DNA from: Thelonectria olida
Lineage: Eukaryota; Ascomycota; Sordariomycetes; Hypocreales; Nectriaceae
DNA length: 64,000 nt
Assembly (NCBI GenBank): GCA_020736575.1
Contig: JAGPYM010000052.1
Location: 62,001 to 126,000 of the forward strand
Direction: 5' to 3'
Shown piece by piece: positions 1 to 11,712 of this stretch. Every line of letters starts with the position of its first letter. Positions within the stretch are counted from its first letter, which is position 1. The notes below the pieces were generated by a model. It searched no databases. It was given only the letters and a program-made list of their open reading frames with translations, and was not told the DNA's origin. The translations under genes were made by a program, and so were the position numbers.

Positions 1-3000
1 AACATCATCCAGCGAGACGCAGCATTGATCTTTGACCGTGTCGAAAATGCTCTGGCGAGAAGACGGCTCCTCCGGAAGTAGAGAAAACGGGCTATCTCGA
101 GAAGTTGTCGTTGGCTTGTCAACTTGCGACTCCTCCTGCGCCTTCGCTAGATCCAACTTCTTCCCTCTGCGACGAGCGATTGCCATCAATTTCGCAGCGG
201 CAAGGGCAAGCATCTCATCTTCGTCATCTCCAGCGTTTTCAAGCTGAGCTAGCATATCTTGGAGGGTCTGCTTGACTGGCTCCGGCTCAGGCGCTGCCTC
301 CGACTCGGCCTGAGCCGCTACCTCTTTGAGCGCACACCCCAAGTCCTTGATGGTAGGATTGCGGAACAACATTGGAACCGTGACATGAATGCCTTGCTGC
401 CTAGAAGCGACGGAGAGCTTCATGGCCAGAATGGAGTTTCCGCCCAGCTGGAAGAAACTGTCTTGGGGATGGATCTGGTCCTGTTCAACGGCGAGAATTT
501 GCGCCCAGATCGCACGCAGGCGGCATTCCAACTCAGAAGCGTCAGCCCAGGAGTCGCTTTGTTCGCTGCCCTCAATTTTCCTCATTGTCAATTGCATGAT
601 AGTAAAGACTTCGGCTCTCTCGCGAAGCTGCTTGCGGTCGAGCTTGCCATTGACCGTTATTGGCATCTTTTCAATGACGAAGAAGACAGAGGGGACCATG
701 TAACCTGGGAGGTTCCGAGCGAGATGGTCCTGCACGGATGAGGGAACAGAAACAGGGCGAAGTGTATCATCCCCGTTTGTTGCGCTGTCTTGTAAGAGTT
801 GAATGTCGCCCTCGGGAACATCACTGAGAATTGCGGCTAGCAGGCCTTGATCATTGGTTTCACCCTCCGGGACGATGCTCTCAACTGCGACATGGGCCTG
901 CGGCCAACACTCGCGCAGATGGTGCTCAATCTGGGACAGTTCAATACGGTGTCCACGAAGCTTGATTTGCGTATCCTTTCTTCCCAGATAACGCAGGCTT
1001 CCGCCTGGCGCATAGCGGACTAGATCGCCAGTCTTGTACACGCGAACGCCAGGAGCAAGCCACGGTAGGTTCTCTACAAAGACCTCGGACGTCTTTGCCT
1101 CGTCGTGAATGTAGCCTCGAGCCAATTGCCGCGACTCGACCACGAGCTCTCCAACACTTCCGACCGGAGCGAGGCGCTGTGTATCGTCGACCTCAGCCAC
1201 CCACAAACGCGAGCCATCCACAGCGAACCCAATGTTCGTTGGGTCGTCGGTAGTCTTCATCGGACCAAGCGCAGAGACCAGAATTGTAGCCTCAGCCGGC
1301 CCGTATCCGTTGTAGACTTCGACTCTGTCGGCGAACCGCTCGAGGTCCTGTCGAGTCATGGCTTCGCCACCAAGGCCGAGAATCTTGAGAGACGGCACGT
1401 CAGCCGGAGAGAACAGGCGGCAGATGGAGGGGGTGAGAATTGCGAGGTTGATCTTGAGGCGATTCATGCTGCCAATCAGATCCGACATCCTGTCCTTCTC
1501 GGACGGGATGCAAAGACATCCGCCAAAGGCTAGAGTGGTAAAGATCTCCATAATAGAAATGTCAAACGTGAGTGAGATGAAGTGCAGCACGCGTAGGTCG
1601 GATGAGTATTTGAACCTGCGTCCATGGCCAACCACAACGCTCGTTGCCAGAGAGCCGTGCTCAATCATGATTCCCTTGGGCACTCCGGTGCTGCCAGATG
1701 TGTAGACGATGTAGGCCAGGTCTTCGCTACTCAGCTTTGGCAAAGTGACTTCTGATGACAGGGCTCGATGGCCTAGAGTCGAAGCATTGGCGATTTGCAC
1801 AGGGACGTCGTCGGACACTGTCATTCCCTCAAAGAGGGAGACATAGGCTGGATCTGCAATTACCAATTTTGGACAGCAATGGTGGATGGTGGTCCGAAGT
1901 CGTTGCTTGGGGCTCTCGGAGCTCGTCGCCACGAAAATGCCACCAGCTTTCATGATGCCTAGCATAGTGACGATGGTATGCGCTGAGCGATCCATGCAGA
2001 AAATAACAGCATCGCCCCGTACGACTCCGCGGTCGACAAGGTCTTTTGCAACAACTGACGATTGCTCGTCAACTTGCTCATACGATAAATGCCCATCCCA
2101 AGATTCAATGGCAGTGGCATCGGGTCGGTCTTTGGACTGGCGCGCAATGGCTGAGAGTATGGTGTCGTCTAGCTGCTCAAGTGGTCCCAGCGAATTGAGC
2201 CCGGGCATGGTTTGGGGGATATCGGAAGCTCGGAGGAGGGAAAGATGCTCGATGGACTCGTCCGGACTATCGATGAAGAAGCTCATGGCATTTTGCAGAG
2301 CAGTGGAAAGATGGGTGATCTCAAATTCCGAAATCCAAGGCCAGTGAAGAAACCCAAGCTTAATCTCGCCGTCGCGAATATCGATGCTGATTCCGAGGTC
2401 GTATTCTGCAGGATCGTCCTGCTCCCTCATCTCTTCAAGAGCAAACGCTGCATTTTCAGCGACATCGGCCGGGGGAATCCACTCCATTGATAGTACGGTA
2501 TTGAACAGAGGCTGTCCGCCATTAAGCTCCAAGTTATGTAAAGTCTCGGTAAGAGGATAATGTTGATGCGGCACCATGTCAAGATAGTCCTTCTGGATGG
2601 CCCTGGCAAGGTCAATCATGTTTAGTCCGGGACGCATCCGCACGCGACACGGCTGAGTGCCGATACAGACACCAAAGATGTTCTCAATGTCTTTGACAGG
2701 AGCGTTCCGAAGCGATACAACGTATCCAAAGCACACATCTTGAGAGCTCGTGTACGCTCGCAAGACCATAGCCCACGCAGCGCGGATAGCGCAAGCTATG
2801 GTGATGTGCTTCTCGTTGCAGCGAGCAATCAGGTCAGCGCCCCGGTCAAATATGATGTCCCTTCGCATTTTGGAGAAGTCAAGGGGCGTCGTGTCGGCTC
2901 CAGTGACGGGGAAGAGGCACGGCTGGCAATCCTTCATATACGATGCCCAATAGTCGACATTTGCCTGCGTCGTGTTCTTCCTCTGGTACACGACCACGTC

Positions 3001-6000
3001 GCGATACGCAGGCCCGCGCGGCGGCAGCGGTGTTCCCGAGCACGCCTTGACAAACTCGCCAAGGAAAATTGCCTGCGAGGAGCCGTCCATGATGACATGG
3101 GAAATCTCCAGCATCATATATGGAACCTTGCCGTGCTGCGAAAGCAGAACAAGGCGATGATGGGGTGAGTTGGCCTGGAACGGAACGACTGGTGAGTGTG
3201 TAAATCGGTCCAATGCCTCCTCTGGGGACGTGAATGGAATTTTATGCACGTCGACTTCTATTGGAGTCTTCTTGAGGACAATTGAGTGATAGATTGCGTC
3301 TGAGACCAAGTCGTCGACGTATATTGTCCGCAGAGACGGATGGCGAGCTACTACAGTAGCCCATGCCGCCTTGAGCTGATCGACCTCCGGCAGAGTTCCC
3401 GACTTGGAGTTGATCTTGTAAAAGAATCTCATATGATATGAGCCAGGGCGTCGAATGGAGCCGAGGAAGAGAGCTTCCTGCATTTTAGTGCACGGGTACA
3501 CATCCTCGATTTCGTCCAGCTCGGAGATGCCCATCTTGGACAGGTCGTAGTCATCACGGAGCTGATCCCAAAGAGTGTCGAACTTTTCGTCGGAAGCAGA
3601 AGTCAACTTGGAAGGCATAGGCTTGCACAAGCTGGCGGCTTCTGATACGCCTTCGCATGTTAAGGTATCGGCAATAGTTGTGAGGATTCCCTTCCCGCGA
3701 CACTTCGCCACCACTTGAAGTGCTTTAATGGAGTCACCGCCGAGCGCAACAAAGGGCTGACTCAGGCCGACTTGGGGTGCAGGCAGTCGTAGCACAGTAC
3801 TCCAGACCTGCTGAATCTGATGCTCCTGGTACGTCGTGTACTCCAGTCTGTTTGCGGCTTCGAACCTCTTCCCAGTCACAGCGGCAAAAGTATCTTCGCT
3901 CATCTGCTCGATCCAGGTTCGCACGCGTACTCGGTCCATCTTTCCCGACGTCGACATGGGCATGGCAGCCAAGAAGACCCATACGGTTGGGACCATGTAT
4001 TGCGGTAAAGCATTTTGAAGCTGATTGCAGATCGATCGAATCCTTTTGCGGATGGCTGGGTCATTTCTCCCGTCGAGGAGTTGGATCTCGTCCGTGTGGC
4101 CGTTGGCCTGGCCGTTTCCCTCCGACTTGAGCGATTTGATGGTCAAGACTGCGGTGAGGTTGTTGTTGCACCGTCCAACCTTTGGAAGGAGAGCCATGGA
4201 CAAGTGGACGTTGGGATCTAATGCGAGGTGGTACTCAACTTCTCCGAGTTCGATGCGCTGCCCATTGAGCTTCACCTCTGTATCTGCTCGGCCGCAGAAG
4301 GATACCGTGCCATCGGCGTTCCAGCGGACTAGATCTCCCGTCTTGTAGAACCTGAAGTCGCCGAACAACGGATCGCTTTTTGGGACGAAATCGACGCTGT
4401 CAAGAAACACCTGGGCCGTCTTGACAGGATTCTTCAGATACCCCATTCCAACGATGGGCCCCGAAACGACCAGTTCTCCGATGGCGCCGATCGGGACCAG
4501 CTTGTTGTGGTCATGGGCATCCACCACCCACAAGGCCGCTGAGTTGGGTGGTCCAATATTCAAGGGATCGCAGTCTTTTCTAGTGATGGGTCTTGAGGAA
4601 GAGTTGATGGAGCACTCACTTGGGCCGTAGAACTGAAAGAGGTTGATGCGTTCAGACCACATGGTCACAATCTCCTTGGGAAAAGCCTCTCCTCCAAGGC
4701 ACATTGTTTTGAGACCGGGTACTTGTTCGGGAGTCAACGACTTGGCCAAGGACGGCGTCCCGATGGTATGAGTGATGCGATATTTGTTGATGACGTCTGC
4801 CACGCTGTCGTCAACCTCTTCGACGGTTGGCACGCAAACACAACCTCCGGAGCCAAGACTGGAGCATATCTCCAAGAGGCTCATGTCGAAGGTATGGTTG
4901 AGTCGCTGCAGAACACGGCCGTCGGGCCTATATCCCCAAGTGTGAGCATTGCGCAAAGCTCCATCCAGCCAGTTGCAGTGAGATACCATGACACCTTTTG
5001 GAACGCCAGTCGACCCGCTGGTGAAGATGACATAGAAGAGATCGGTGGGCTTGGCCAAAGCCAGTGGTTCGGCTCCCGGCGCAGGATTGTGGCTCACAAT
5101 GTCGAGCCACGGCAGTCGTTCTTCCCAGAGGTGGGAATGGATTGACTTGGTGATTATCAGGGGCGCTGAGAGGATCTCAAGAATAGCATCAATTCTGGCC
5201 GGAGGTAGCGTAGGCGGAACGCTGACGAAACCACCCCCAGCGAACGAGACAGCGAGCATCGCGACCAGGGCCCACGCTGATCGCTCGAAGCAAATAGGAA
5301 CAACCACACCAGCGTGCACTCCTCGACTTTGTAGCTCCATTGCTAGTGACTTTGCGAAATCGACCAGCTCGCGATAGGTGAAATGGCCATCCCAGCCATC
5401 AATTGCTGGAGCATCGGGACGGTTTGCTGCATGCCGTTGGATAACCTCGTGGAAGCACTCCATCCACGGTTCGGGCACGTCCTTGTTAAAGTCCCAAATC
5501 CTTTGCAAGTGGGTAGGACTCATGTAGTCCAGGTTCCTGATGAGGGTCGAAGGATCTGCATACATGCGTCCAAGGAGATGGGCGAAAGTATGCCCAATAT
5601 TCTCAGCCTGGGCATCTGTCACAAGAGTGTGGTAGTAATAAAGGGTGACTATCCCAGATGATGCAATCTGGAGAATGAGAAGTGTGTCCTAGTTGGTGAA
5701 CATGTCAGCAAGCGTATGTATTACCAGTCCGGACTGTCCCTTACATCGCTTAGAGACTCTGATAGTTCGTCATCAAATACAATGGCAGTGTTTGCGTACT
5801 CGCTTGAAATGGATGATGGAGACCTGCTGCCCAGGCTCCTCCGCGATTTCTCAATGACGAGAGACAAGGGACATTCATCATCCACTTTCACCGAGAGCAA
5901 GGCACAATCCTGGCCCAAGGAATGCTTTTGAGCAACATAGAAGGCTACATCTTGGGTTCCGATGTACTTTCCAACCGTCAGTGCCCATGCCGATGCAACA

Positions 6001-6152
6001 GTAGCTTCATCTCCAATGATGGGCTCATCCAGGTTGACGAGCAATTTCTGTTGGCCCTTTCGCCGGCATTCGAGGGGATCTGGGATAAACCCATCCGTCA
6101 ACGAGGGGAAAATACATGACGTTTGGCGCGACGCGCCTGGCAAAGAACCCAT
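1..6152 (-). CDS. Nonribosomal peptide synthetase, 5' part (truncated C-A-T-C-A-T-C...), runs off left edge
   Basis: Two exons: 5745-6152 and 1-5688, separated by a 56-nt intron (GTAAGG..CTAG) that keeps frame. The second exon is open for 1896 codons to the window edge, giving about 2030 residues. Order seen: a truncated condensation domain without HHxxxDG (about 1-205); A1 (about 210-720) with FTSGSTGVPKG, FYGPSE, YKTGDL and GKMDR; T1 with LGGDSIKAL (Ser near 789); C2 with SHVIMDG as active-site motif (near 1000); A2 (about 1310-1810) with YTSGSTGVPKG, YGPAEAT and NGKLDR; T2 with LGGNSILAM (Ser near 1888); an acidic linker; then the start of another C domain. No epimerase domain lies between T1 and C2. 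By-eye alignment to GrsA gives pocket residues D-M-L-I-C-G-F-I-N (A1) and D-I-M-I-G-G-G-I-L (A2). The Asp235 equivalent suggests alpha-amino substrates; I cannot name them. The start is an ATG in good context. One GTGGTACCAC palindrome lies 264 bp upstream. Confidence 0.95.
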
Positions 6153-7395
6153 GGCGTTACTGGAAGGAAATGCGGTATTAGATAGTGAGAATGAAGTGTG
6201 GTGGTCAGGGTCTCGCGACTCAATCGGCTGCTAGAATTAAGAAGTTACAGAACACAACAGATGAGAATACTCTTCAAAGAATACTATAGAGAAACAGAAA
6301 TGAGACACGTCCCACCTTCAATACATTTCCAATTGAATCAACATCCTAGAACAACGTCCAACCTGCCGGGTTACACTCCGCCACCTTCGGGGCATTGCTG
6401 CCGTAGGGCTGATAGGTGGTACCACTCACGAAGCTCGACGCACCACTGTGGAACAAGGGTAGCGATACTCAATGTTCTCTCCCTCTTGTGCCATGGTCTT
6501 CCTCGTCTCATATTGTGCACCGACTAATCTCAGCTGGCACGCTTGAGGGGTTTTGAATCCACACATGAAGCACGAAGCTAACGACGTCTGGTGAGGAATT
6601 GGAAGTGATGAACGGTGGTGAACCGGCGCAGGCTAAGGCTGCGGGAATTGACGACTTTGGCCCCAGCGAAGCAATCATTTGAACTACCTGCTACCTTGCT
6701 CTCTTGCCGACAATTCCCTAATAAATTTATACTTTGACGGGTCTTTCAATGTCGGAGCGATAAGACTGGTGAGGGACCACAACGTTGAAACCAACCTAAC
6801 TTACCCGCACCGTACTACAAAGAATCTTAACCGTCTTATCATCATTAACCTCATCGTCGATAGCTTCAATGACTGTACGGAGGCATGTAATTCATTGATT
6901 TGAAACTGTAAAATGGTAACTATTTAAGTGACCTGTGTCGAGTCGTAACGTTAGGTCCCAAGCTAGCTAAGCCGGCATCGTACCAGTGAAGATTCTACTC
7001 ATGGAGGCTGTCGGTTGAGTGTCAACAATGGCCGGCCCAGTGTGTATAATTCTATTCCTTCGAACATCTAGGGCGTTAGGCGCATAAAGAAGCGCAATAT
7101 ACCTAGGGAGACTAGATGCCTTACCAGTCAGAAAGAAAGCTTAAATAGAGGCGAGATGAATTGGTAAATCAAGCATTCAAATCCTACCCTGAAGCAATCG
7201 CGCAACTTTCCTCCGCTTCACCACCACCCGGAGACGCGCTACCTTTCAGATTTAAGAACGAAGAACTCGTTGCCGAATGTTTGCATTAGAACATTTACAT
7301 CCATGTACATGGAGATCTCAATAATCATCAGTACAGTTCCAAGCGATCCTTTTAACAACATATCTTCTGACGATTGACGATATTCCCATTCCAGT
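6153..7395. other. Intergenic region upstream of the NRPS
   Basis: No supported gene. It is the 5' region of the NRPS and the 3' flank of the exporter gene. The part nearest the NRPS carries the palindrome at 6416-6425. Short ORFs here have no recognisable domain. Confidence 0.6.
6416..6425. promoter_or_regulatory. Palindromic operator candidate GTGGTACCAC, site 1 (NRPS promoter)
   Basis: Perfect 10-bp palindrome in the context AGGTGGTACCACTCAC, 264 bp upstream of the NRPS start codon. Identical cores occur at 10494-10503, 13141-13150 and 13211-13220. Function is inferred from position and repetition only. Confidence 0.7.
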
Positions 7396-10083
7396 TTAGC
7401 CGGCACCTGGCATCAAATCCTTGCCCTTGACTGAGTTCCAAGGCACAAAAAACGAAACCAAGGTTGCCACAGCGGCACAACCTGTCGCGAGATAGAAGGT
7501 CTGAACAATAGCATCATTATACGCAGCAAGAAAAGCCGGAATCTGATCATCTGGCACCAGGTTTCTGATCTGAGTCGCTCCTGTGCCGCCGATGCTCGTC
7601 GCATTGAGACCTGGGATATTCAATGCTGCCACTCCTTTGACCAATTGACCATCAAAGATGTTTTGGGCGCCCGTGAGGAAACAAGAACCACCCAATGTCT
7701 GAGCGAAGAACATGATGGCATTTCCGACTGGCACATCGTCCTTCGGGAGGGAGGCTTGCATGGCGATGATGGGTTGCTGCACAGCAAAACCCAAGCCCGC
7801 GCCGAAGAGAATCTGATAGCCGATCCATTTGTCGCTGCCAGTACTGCTGCTGAAGGTGGACATGAGGCCTGCACCAACAGAGATCATGACGCATCCTACT
7901 GAAAGGAATGGGGAGTAGTAGCCCAACACAGTGACCAGGCCGCCGCCGACCACCGACATGACAATCATGGAGATCAGCATGGGCAAGGTCATGATGCCTG
8001 AACGAAGCGCCGAGGCTTCCTTGATGACCTGGAACCATATCGGTAACTGAGCGACGTTAGCTGGGAGATCGTTCCAGAGTGTTTGCTGTCATAGGGAACC
8101 TACATAGTACACAATGGTGTAAAACGCGCCCGAGATGCACGCGAGAGAGACCAAGCATGTGCCAATATTGCGGTCCTTCATCAATCGAGGCGGAAGTGTC
8201 GCATTCTCGCGCTTGAGAACTTGCACGACCACATAACCAATAGCCAACACACCAAACGTGACGAACAAGCCAACGATGCGCCCGTTCTCCCATGGCCATT
8301 TGGATCCTCCCCATTGCAGCGCAAGCAAGAGGCACAAAACACTAGGGATAAACACTAATGTGCCCTCCAAGTCGAGCTGCATGAGTTGCTGTTTGAGCGT
8401 CAAGCCTTTTGCGGCCGTCTTCATCTTGGGATTGAAAAAGAAGACGAGAATGACGGCAGCCAATCCTCCGATCGGAAGGTTGACGTAGAAGCACCAGCGC
8501 CATGTCGCATGTTCCGTGAATACACCTCCAAGCCTAGACAAGAATATTAGTGTTGCCCCGACAGCGTAGCTACTCAGAGCGACTCACAAAGGCCCAGCAA
8601 TGGACGCGACGCCATTCAATGCCGACACCAAGCCCACCAATATCGGTCGCTTGCTCAAAGGCACCACGGCTCCGGCAACAATCACTGCGCCAGAAAGAAG
8701 TCCAGCCGCACCGAGGCCGGCAATGGCTCGTCCAATAATGAGGGCCACCGAGGTGGGAGCGACGGCACACACGAGTGAGCCCAGCTCGAACAAGACGAGA
8801 GCAATCAACGACACCCACTTGGCAGAGTACAAGACGTAGACTTTTCCGTATAGAATCTGCGTCGAGGCTGCCGTGAGCAGATATGATGATCCGTACCATC
8901 CAATGTCGGATATTGTCTTGTAGTCGGCGGTGATCGTCGGAATGGCTGGAGAGATAATGGTGTTGTCCAAACACACCGCAAACATGGTAAGACACGGCGC
9001 AATTGCCATGATGACCAGTCGCCATCCGGTCAAATAATAGTTCTCTTCTGCTTCCGGCTCTGGCTGTTCGGGGTCGGCGAGTGTTGGGTCATCTGCTGTG
9101 TTTGCCTCCGTTCCACCCGACTTGTTTGGTGCAGAGTCGTTTGCTGTTTTCGGGCTCTCGGCCTTGCTATGGACAGAGGGTGTGGCCTTCTCGTCGTCTT
9201 GATGATCGCCAGCCCTGCTCGATTGGCTGGATGAAGAGCCGCCGTCCGTCTTTGTTTTGCTGTGTAGGGATAGCGGCAGCTTTGTGTCTTCGGGTTTCGT
9301 TGAGGTCAGGGCCGATTCATCTAACATGGAGCTGTTCAGTGTGGTGTCAAGGCCCTCGCTGTGTAAAGAGGACGTCTTCTCGTTCTCAAATGAGCTAGAT
9401 GCATTGTGCTTGGCGGATTTGGGCACACTTTCGGGTCCCTGTTCATTTAATTCGGATGGCAGCTTTTCGACGCTCTTCTGCGGCGGGATATCTAATGCCC
9501 TTGCAGTTGAAGGGGCTGGTTCGTAATTCGAAGCAGCATCGCCACGCTCGACCCAAGATTGTTGCTGAAGAATGTCCGCGATGGAGTCCGACAGTGACTC
9601 TTCAATCGCAGTTGATGGTGCTGGGGGCTCAATACTTTCGCTCGGTTTGTCGGTAACTTGGTGCCCTTCTTTGCGGTCTTCAGTCGACTCTTTGATAGAA
9701 ACATTCTCGTTCTCGGGCTCCTCATCTAGTTTTCCGACAAGAACATCCCCATTCTTGGACTCTTCATCTGGCTTTTCGACACAGACATCCTCATTCTTCG
9801 GTTCTTCGGCTGGCTTTTCGGGGGAGGTGTCCAAAACCTCGGGCTCAGCCGGCTTTTTCGTAATGTTTGTCCCATTGGTGGCATCACCCTTCTGCTTGGT
9901 CTCCTGATTTGGGGTTGTAATTGTGTTGTGGACTTCTTCTTCGCCGGCACCTGGGCTTTGAGTTGCGTCACCTAAGGCTGTCGTCTCATCGTTCCATTCC
10001 TGCGAACTCTTGACCTGCTGGAGGACAGAGGCTTCCGGCGGAATGACAGGACCTGCCTTCTCAAGCTCTCCCTTATCAGTCAT
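7396..10083 (-). CDS. MFS exporter, 14-TM (DHA2) type, with long acidic N-terminal tail
   Basis: Exons 8588-10083, 8104-8533 and 7396-8046, joined by canonical introns, encode 858 residues. I use the ATG at 10083; an in-frame ATG at 10191 would add 36 residues. The membrane part begins near residue 349 and carries the drug:H+ antiporter signatures (LDNTIISPAIPTI in TM1; motif C spans the first splice as AGPLLGGVFTE). The family exports toxins and drugs at the plasma membrane; TOXA of the HC-toxin cluster is a related case. Next to an NRPS, this is probably product export or self-protection. Oddity: the first ~345 residues are hydrophilic, rich in Glu, Ser, Pro and Lys, and include three 14-residue tandem repeats. 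This is far longer than the usual tail of under 100 residues. It is transcribed divergently from the thioesterase-like gene, with a palindrome between them. Confidence 0.92.
9694..9819 (-). repeat. Three tandem 42-bp units encoding 14-residue repeats in the exporter tail
   Basis: The translated units are EKPAEEPKNEDVCV, EKPDEESKNGDVLV and GKLDEEPENENVSI. They stay in frame and are diverged in sequence, so this is a coding minisatellite within the acidic N-terminal tail of the MFS protein. Confidence 0.85.
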
Positions 10084-10492
10084 CGCATCGGCGGAGGGCG
10101 TATAGACTGCAAAGCGAAGATAGTCGTGGTGTGTTTCCGGCAGCACACAAGCGGAGCGAGAGCCAGTAGGTAGTCTGATCAATAGCGTCAAGTTTCAACT
10201 CAAAGCAGCCATGCCTTGGCCAAACTCGATCCGATAAAGATAGATTGCACCTTGACGAGACTGAAAACACTGACGTGTGTGGGTCGGGCAACCGTCGTGC
10301 CACGCTCGCCCCTGCTTGAAAGCAGCGGGATCAAGAACCAAGGCGTAAGATGTCACGACAATAGAAGCTGTTGCGGATCTTGAGGCAAAAGATTTTTCTC
10401 TCATTTGCCGTCGCGTCGTGGCACTGTTAGGCCACGCATACTCCATCAGCTTGAACAGTTCGAGATGTCATCACAGATGTGGATGCCCTCAT

Positions 10493-10504
10493 GGTGGTAC
10501 CACC
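10493..10504. promoter_or_regulatory. Palindromic operator candidate GGTGGTACCACC, site 2 (exporter / thioesterase-like divergent promoter)
   Basis: Perfect 12-bp palindrome with the 10-bp core at 10494-10503. It lies about 410 bp upstream of the exporter ATG (minus strand) and about 100 bp upstream of the thioesterase-like ATG at 10603 (plus strand). One site could serve both genes. Confidence 0.72.
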
Positions 10505-10602
10505 CCCCTTGTCTTTACGGATCCTCCCTTGGACAAGGTCAAAAGACAACCCTTCAAAGCCACGCCCGACATGCCAGCTCTTCAAAATTAATCTCTTCCA
10601 AC

Positions 10603-11428
10603 ATGAACGCAATCGTTTGTATCTGTGCTGCCGGCTTGGCGGCAGCCCTTTTCGGCCCCACGTTGAAATGTCTGCCGGGGATGTATCATGTGAGTTGTGA
10701 TACTGAACCCTTTTATCGTCAACTGCCATTGAAGAGCGAATCCATGGCCTAGAATGCATCCTTTAGCTTTCAAAACTAATACTCGAATCCAGGTGCGAAC
10801 ACTCTACGCTGTCCTGGTTCGCAAGGCTTTCGGCAAACCTCGCGACCACCGAACCCTCTTTAAACCAGAAATTTTCACCTCAAGAAACCCTCTCTTCGAA
10901 GTCGACGTTTATTTCCACAAGACCAACTCTAGTTACTTCTCTGACCTGGATGAGAGCCGACTATGTCTACTCGCTCGAGTCTTTCCCGAGTGCTTTTCCT
11001 TCACGGGCAACAACATTCGCCCTGCCATGGGAGGCACAGCGTGTACATTCTTCAAGGCGATTGCTCCATTTGAAAAATACGAAGTGACATCGCAAATTCT
11101 GTCTTGGGACGATAAGTGGTTATACATTGCAAGCTATTTTCTCGTGGCTGGAGGCAGCCATCGACTTGCGCGCGCTGCTCGCCTAGATCCAAAGGCTGTC
11201 GACGATGCTACTCGGAAAGTGGTCATCGCAACGGCAATTACTAAATACTGCTTCAAATTGGGCCGTCTCACACTAGAGCCTGAGCAGTTGTTGCAGAAAA
11301 AGAAGCTACTCATACGGGATTCTGAGGTTGAATGGACAAGGAAGAAGGCTGAGGGAGCACACATCGCTGCATCTATGGATGCACTTGGCGCGCTCAGAGA
11401 CGGCGCCTTCTTGATGGGAGGTCGGTGA
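10603..11428 (+). CDS. Thioesterase-like protein (4HBT_2 / THEM6-type), cluster member
   Basis: Exons 10603-10689 and 10793-11428; the intron is GTGAGT..CCAG; 240 residues. A hydrophobic N-terminal segment (AIVCICAAGLAAALFG) suggests a membrane anchor. The core reads NPLFEVDVYFHKTNSSYFSD, matching the hotdog-fold family in which a His/Asn and Asp face the acyl thioester. Fungal members are often annotated as thioesterase-like or, misleadingly, capsule polysaccharide biosynthesis proteins, and recur in biosynthetic clusters. A role in hydrolysing an acyl-CoA or carrier thioester, or in editing the NRPS, is inference. It ends tail-to-tail with the aminotransferase gene, 284 bp away. A palindrome lies about 100 bp upstream. 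Confidence 0.82.
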
Positions 11429-11712
11429 GGGCTTCTGTATTTATAGCGCATTCCGTACGGCCCAATGGAAGTAGCTCTCCGATTGTTCTAAGTCTCTGCG
11501 ATCAGTTTGTGTCTGCGTACTAAGAGGTTTCATGTCAAAGGCTTCCCAAAGCGACCTGGCGCATCAAGAGAAAAATCGTCAATCAACAATCTCGACATGG
11601 TTACCAACCTGAATCTCTCTTCGAAACAATTCCTGTGTTCCGATATGTCAAGCTGCGCATATTTCTATCATATAACAAGATCCTTCCCTGTCAGACTTCC
11701 TCCTATCATCGT

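Noticed and set aside
259..741. Plus-strand open frames under the NRPS (also 1105-1533, 2740-3168, 4723-5145)
   Set aside because: They lie opposite the NRPS reading frame, lack domains, and some start only at non-ATG codons. They are shadows of the minus-strand gene.
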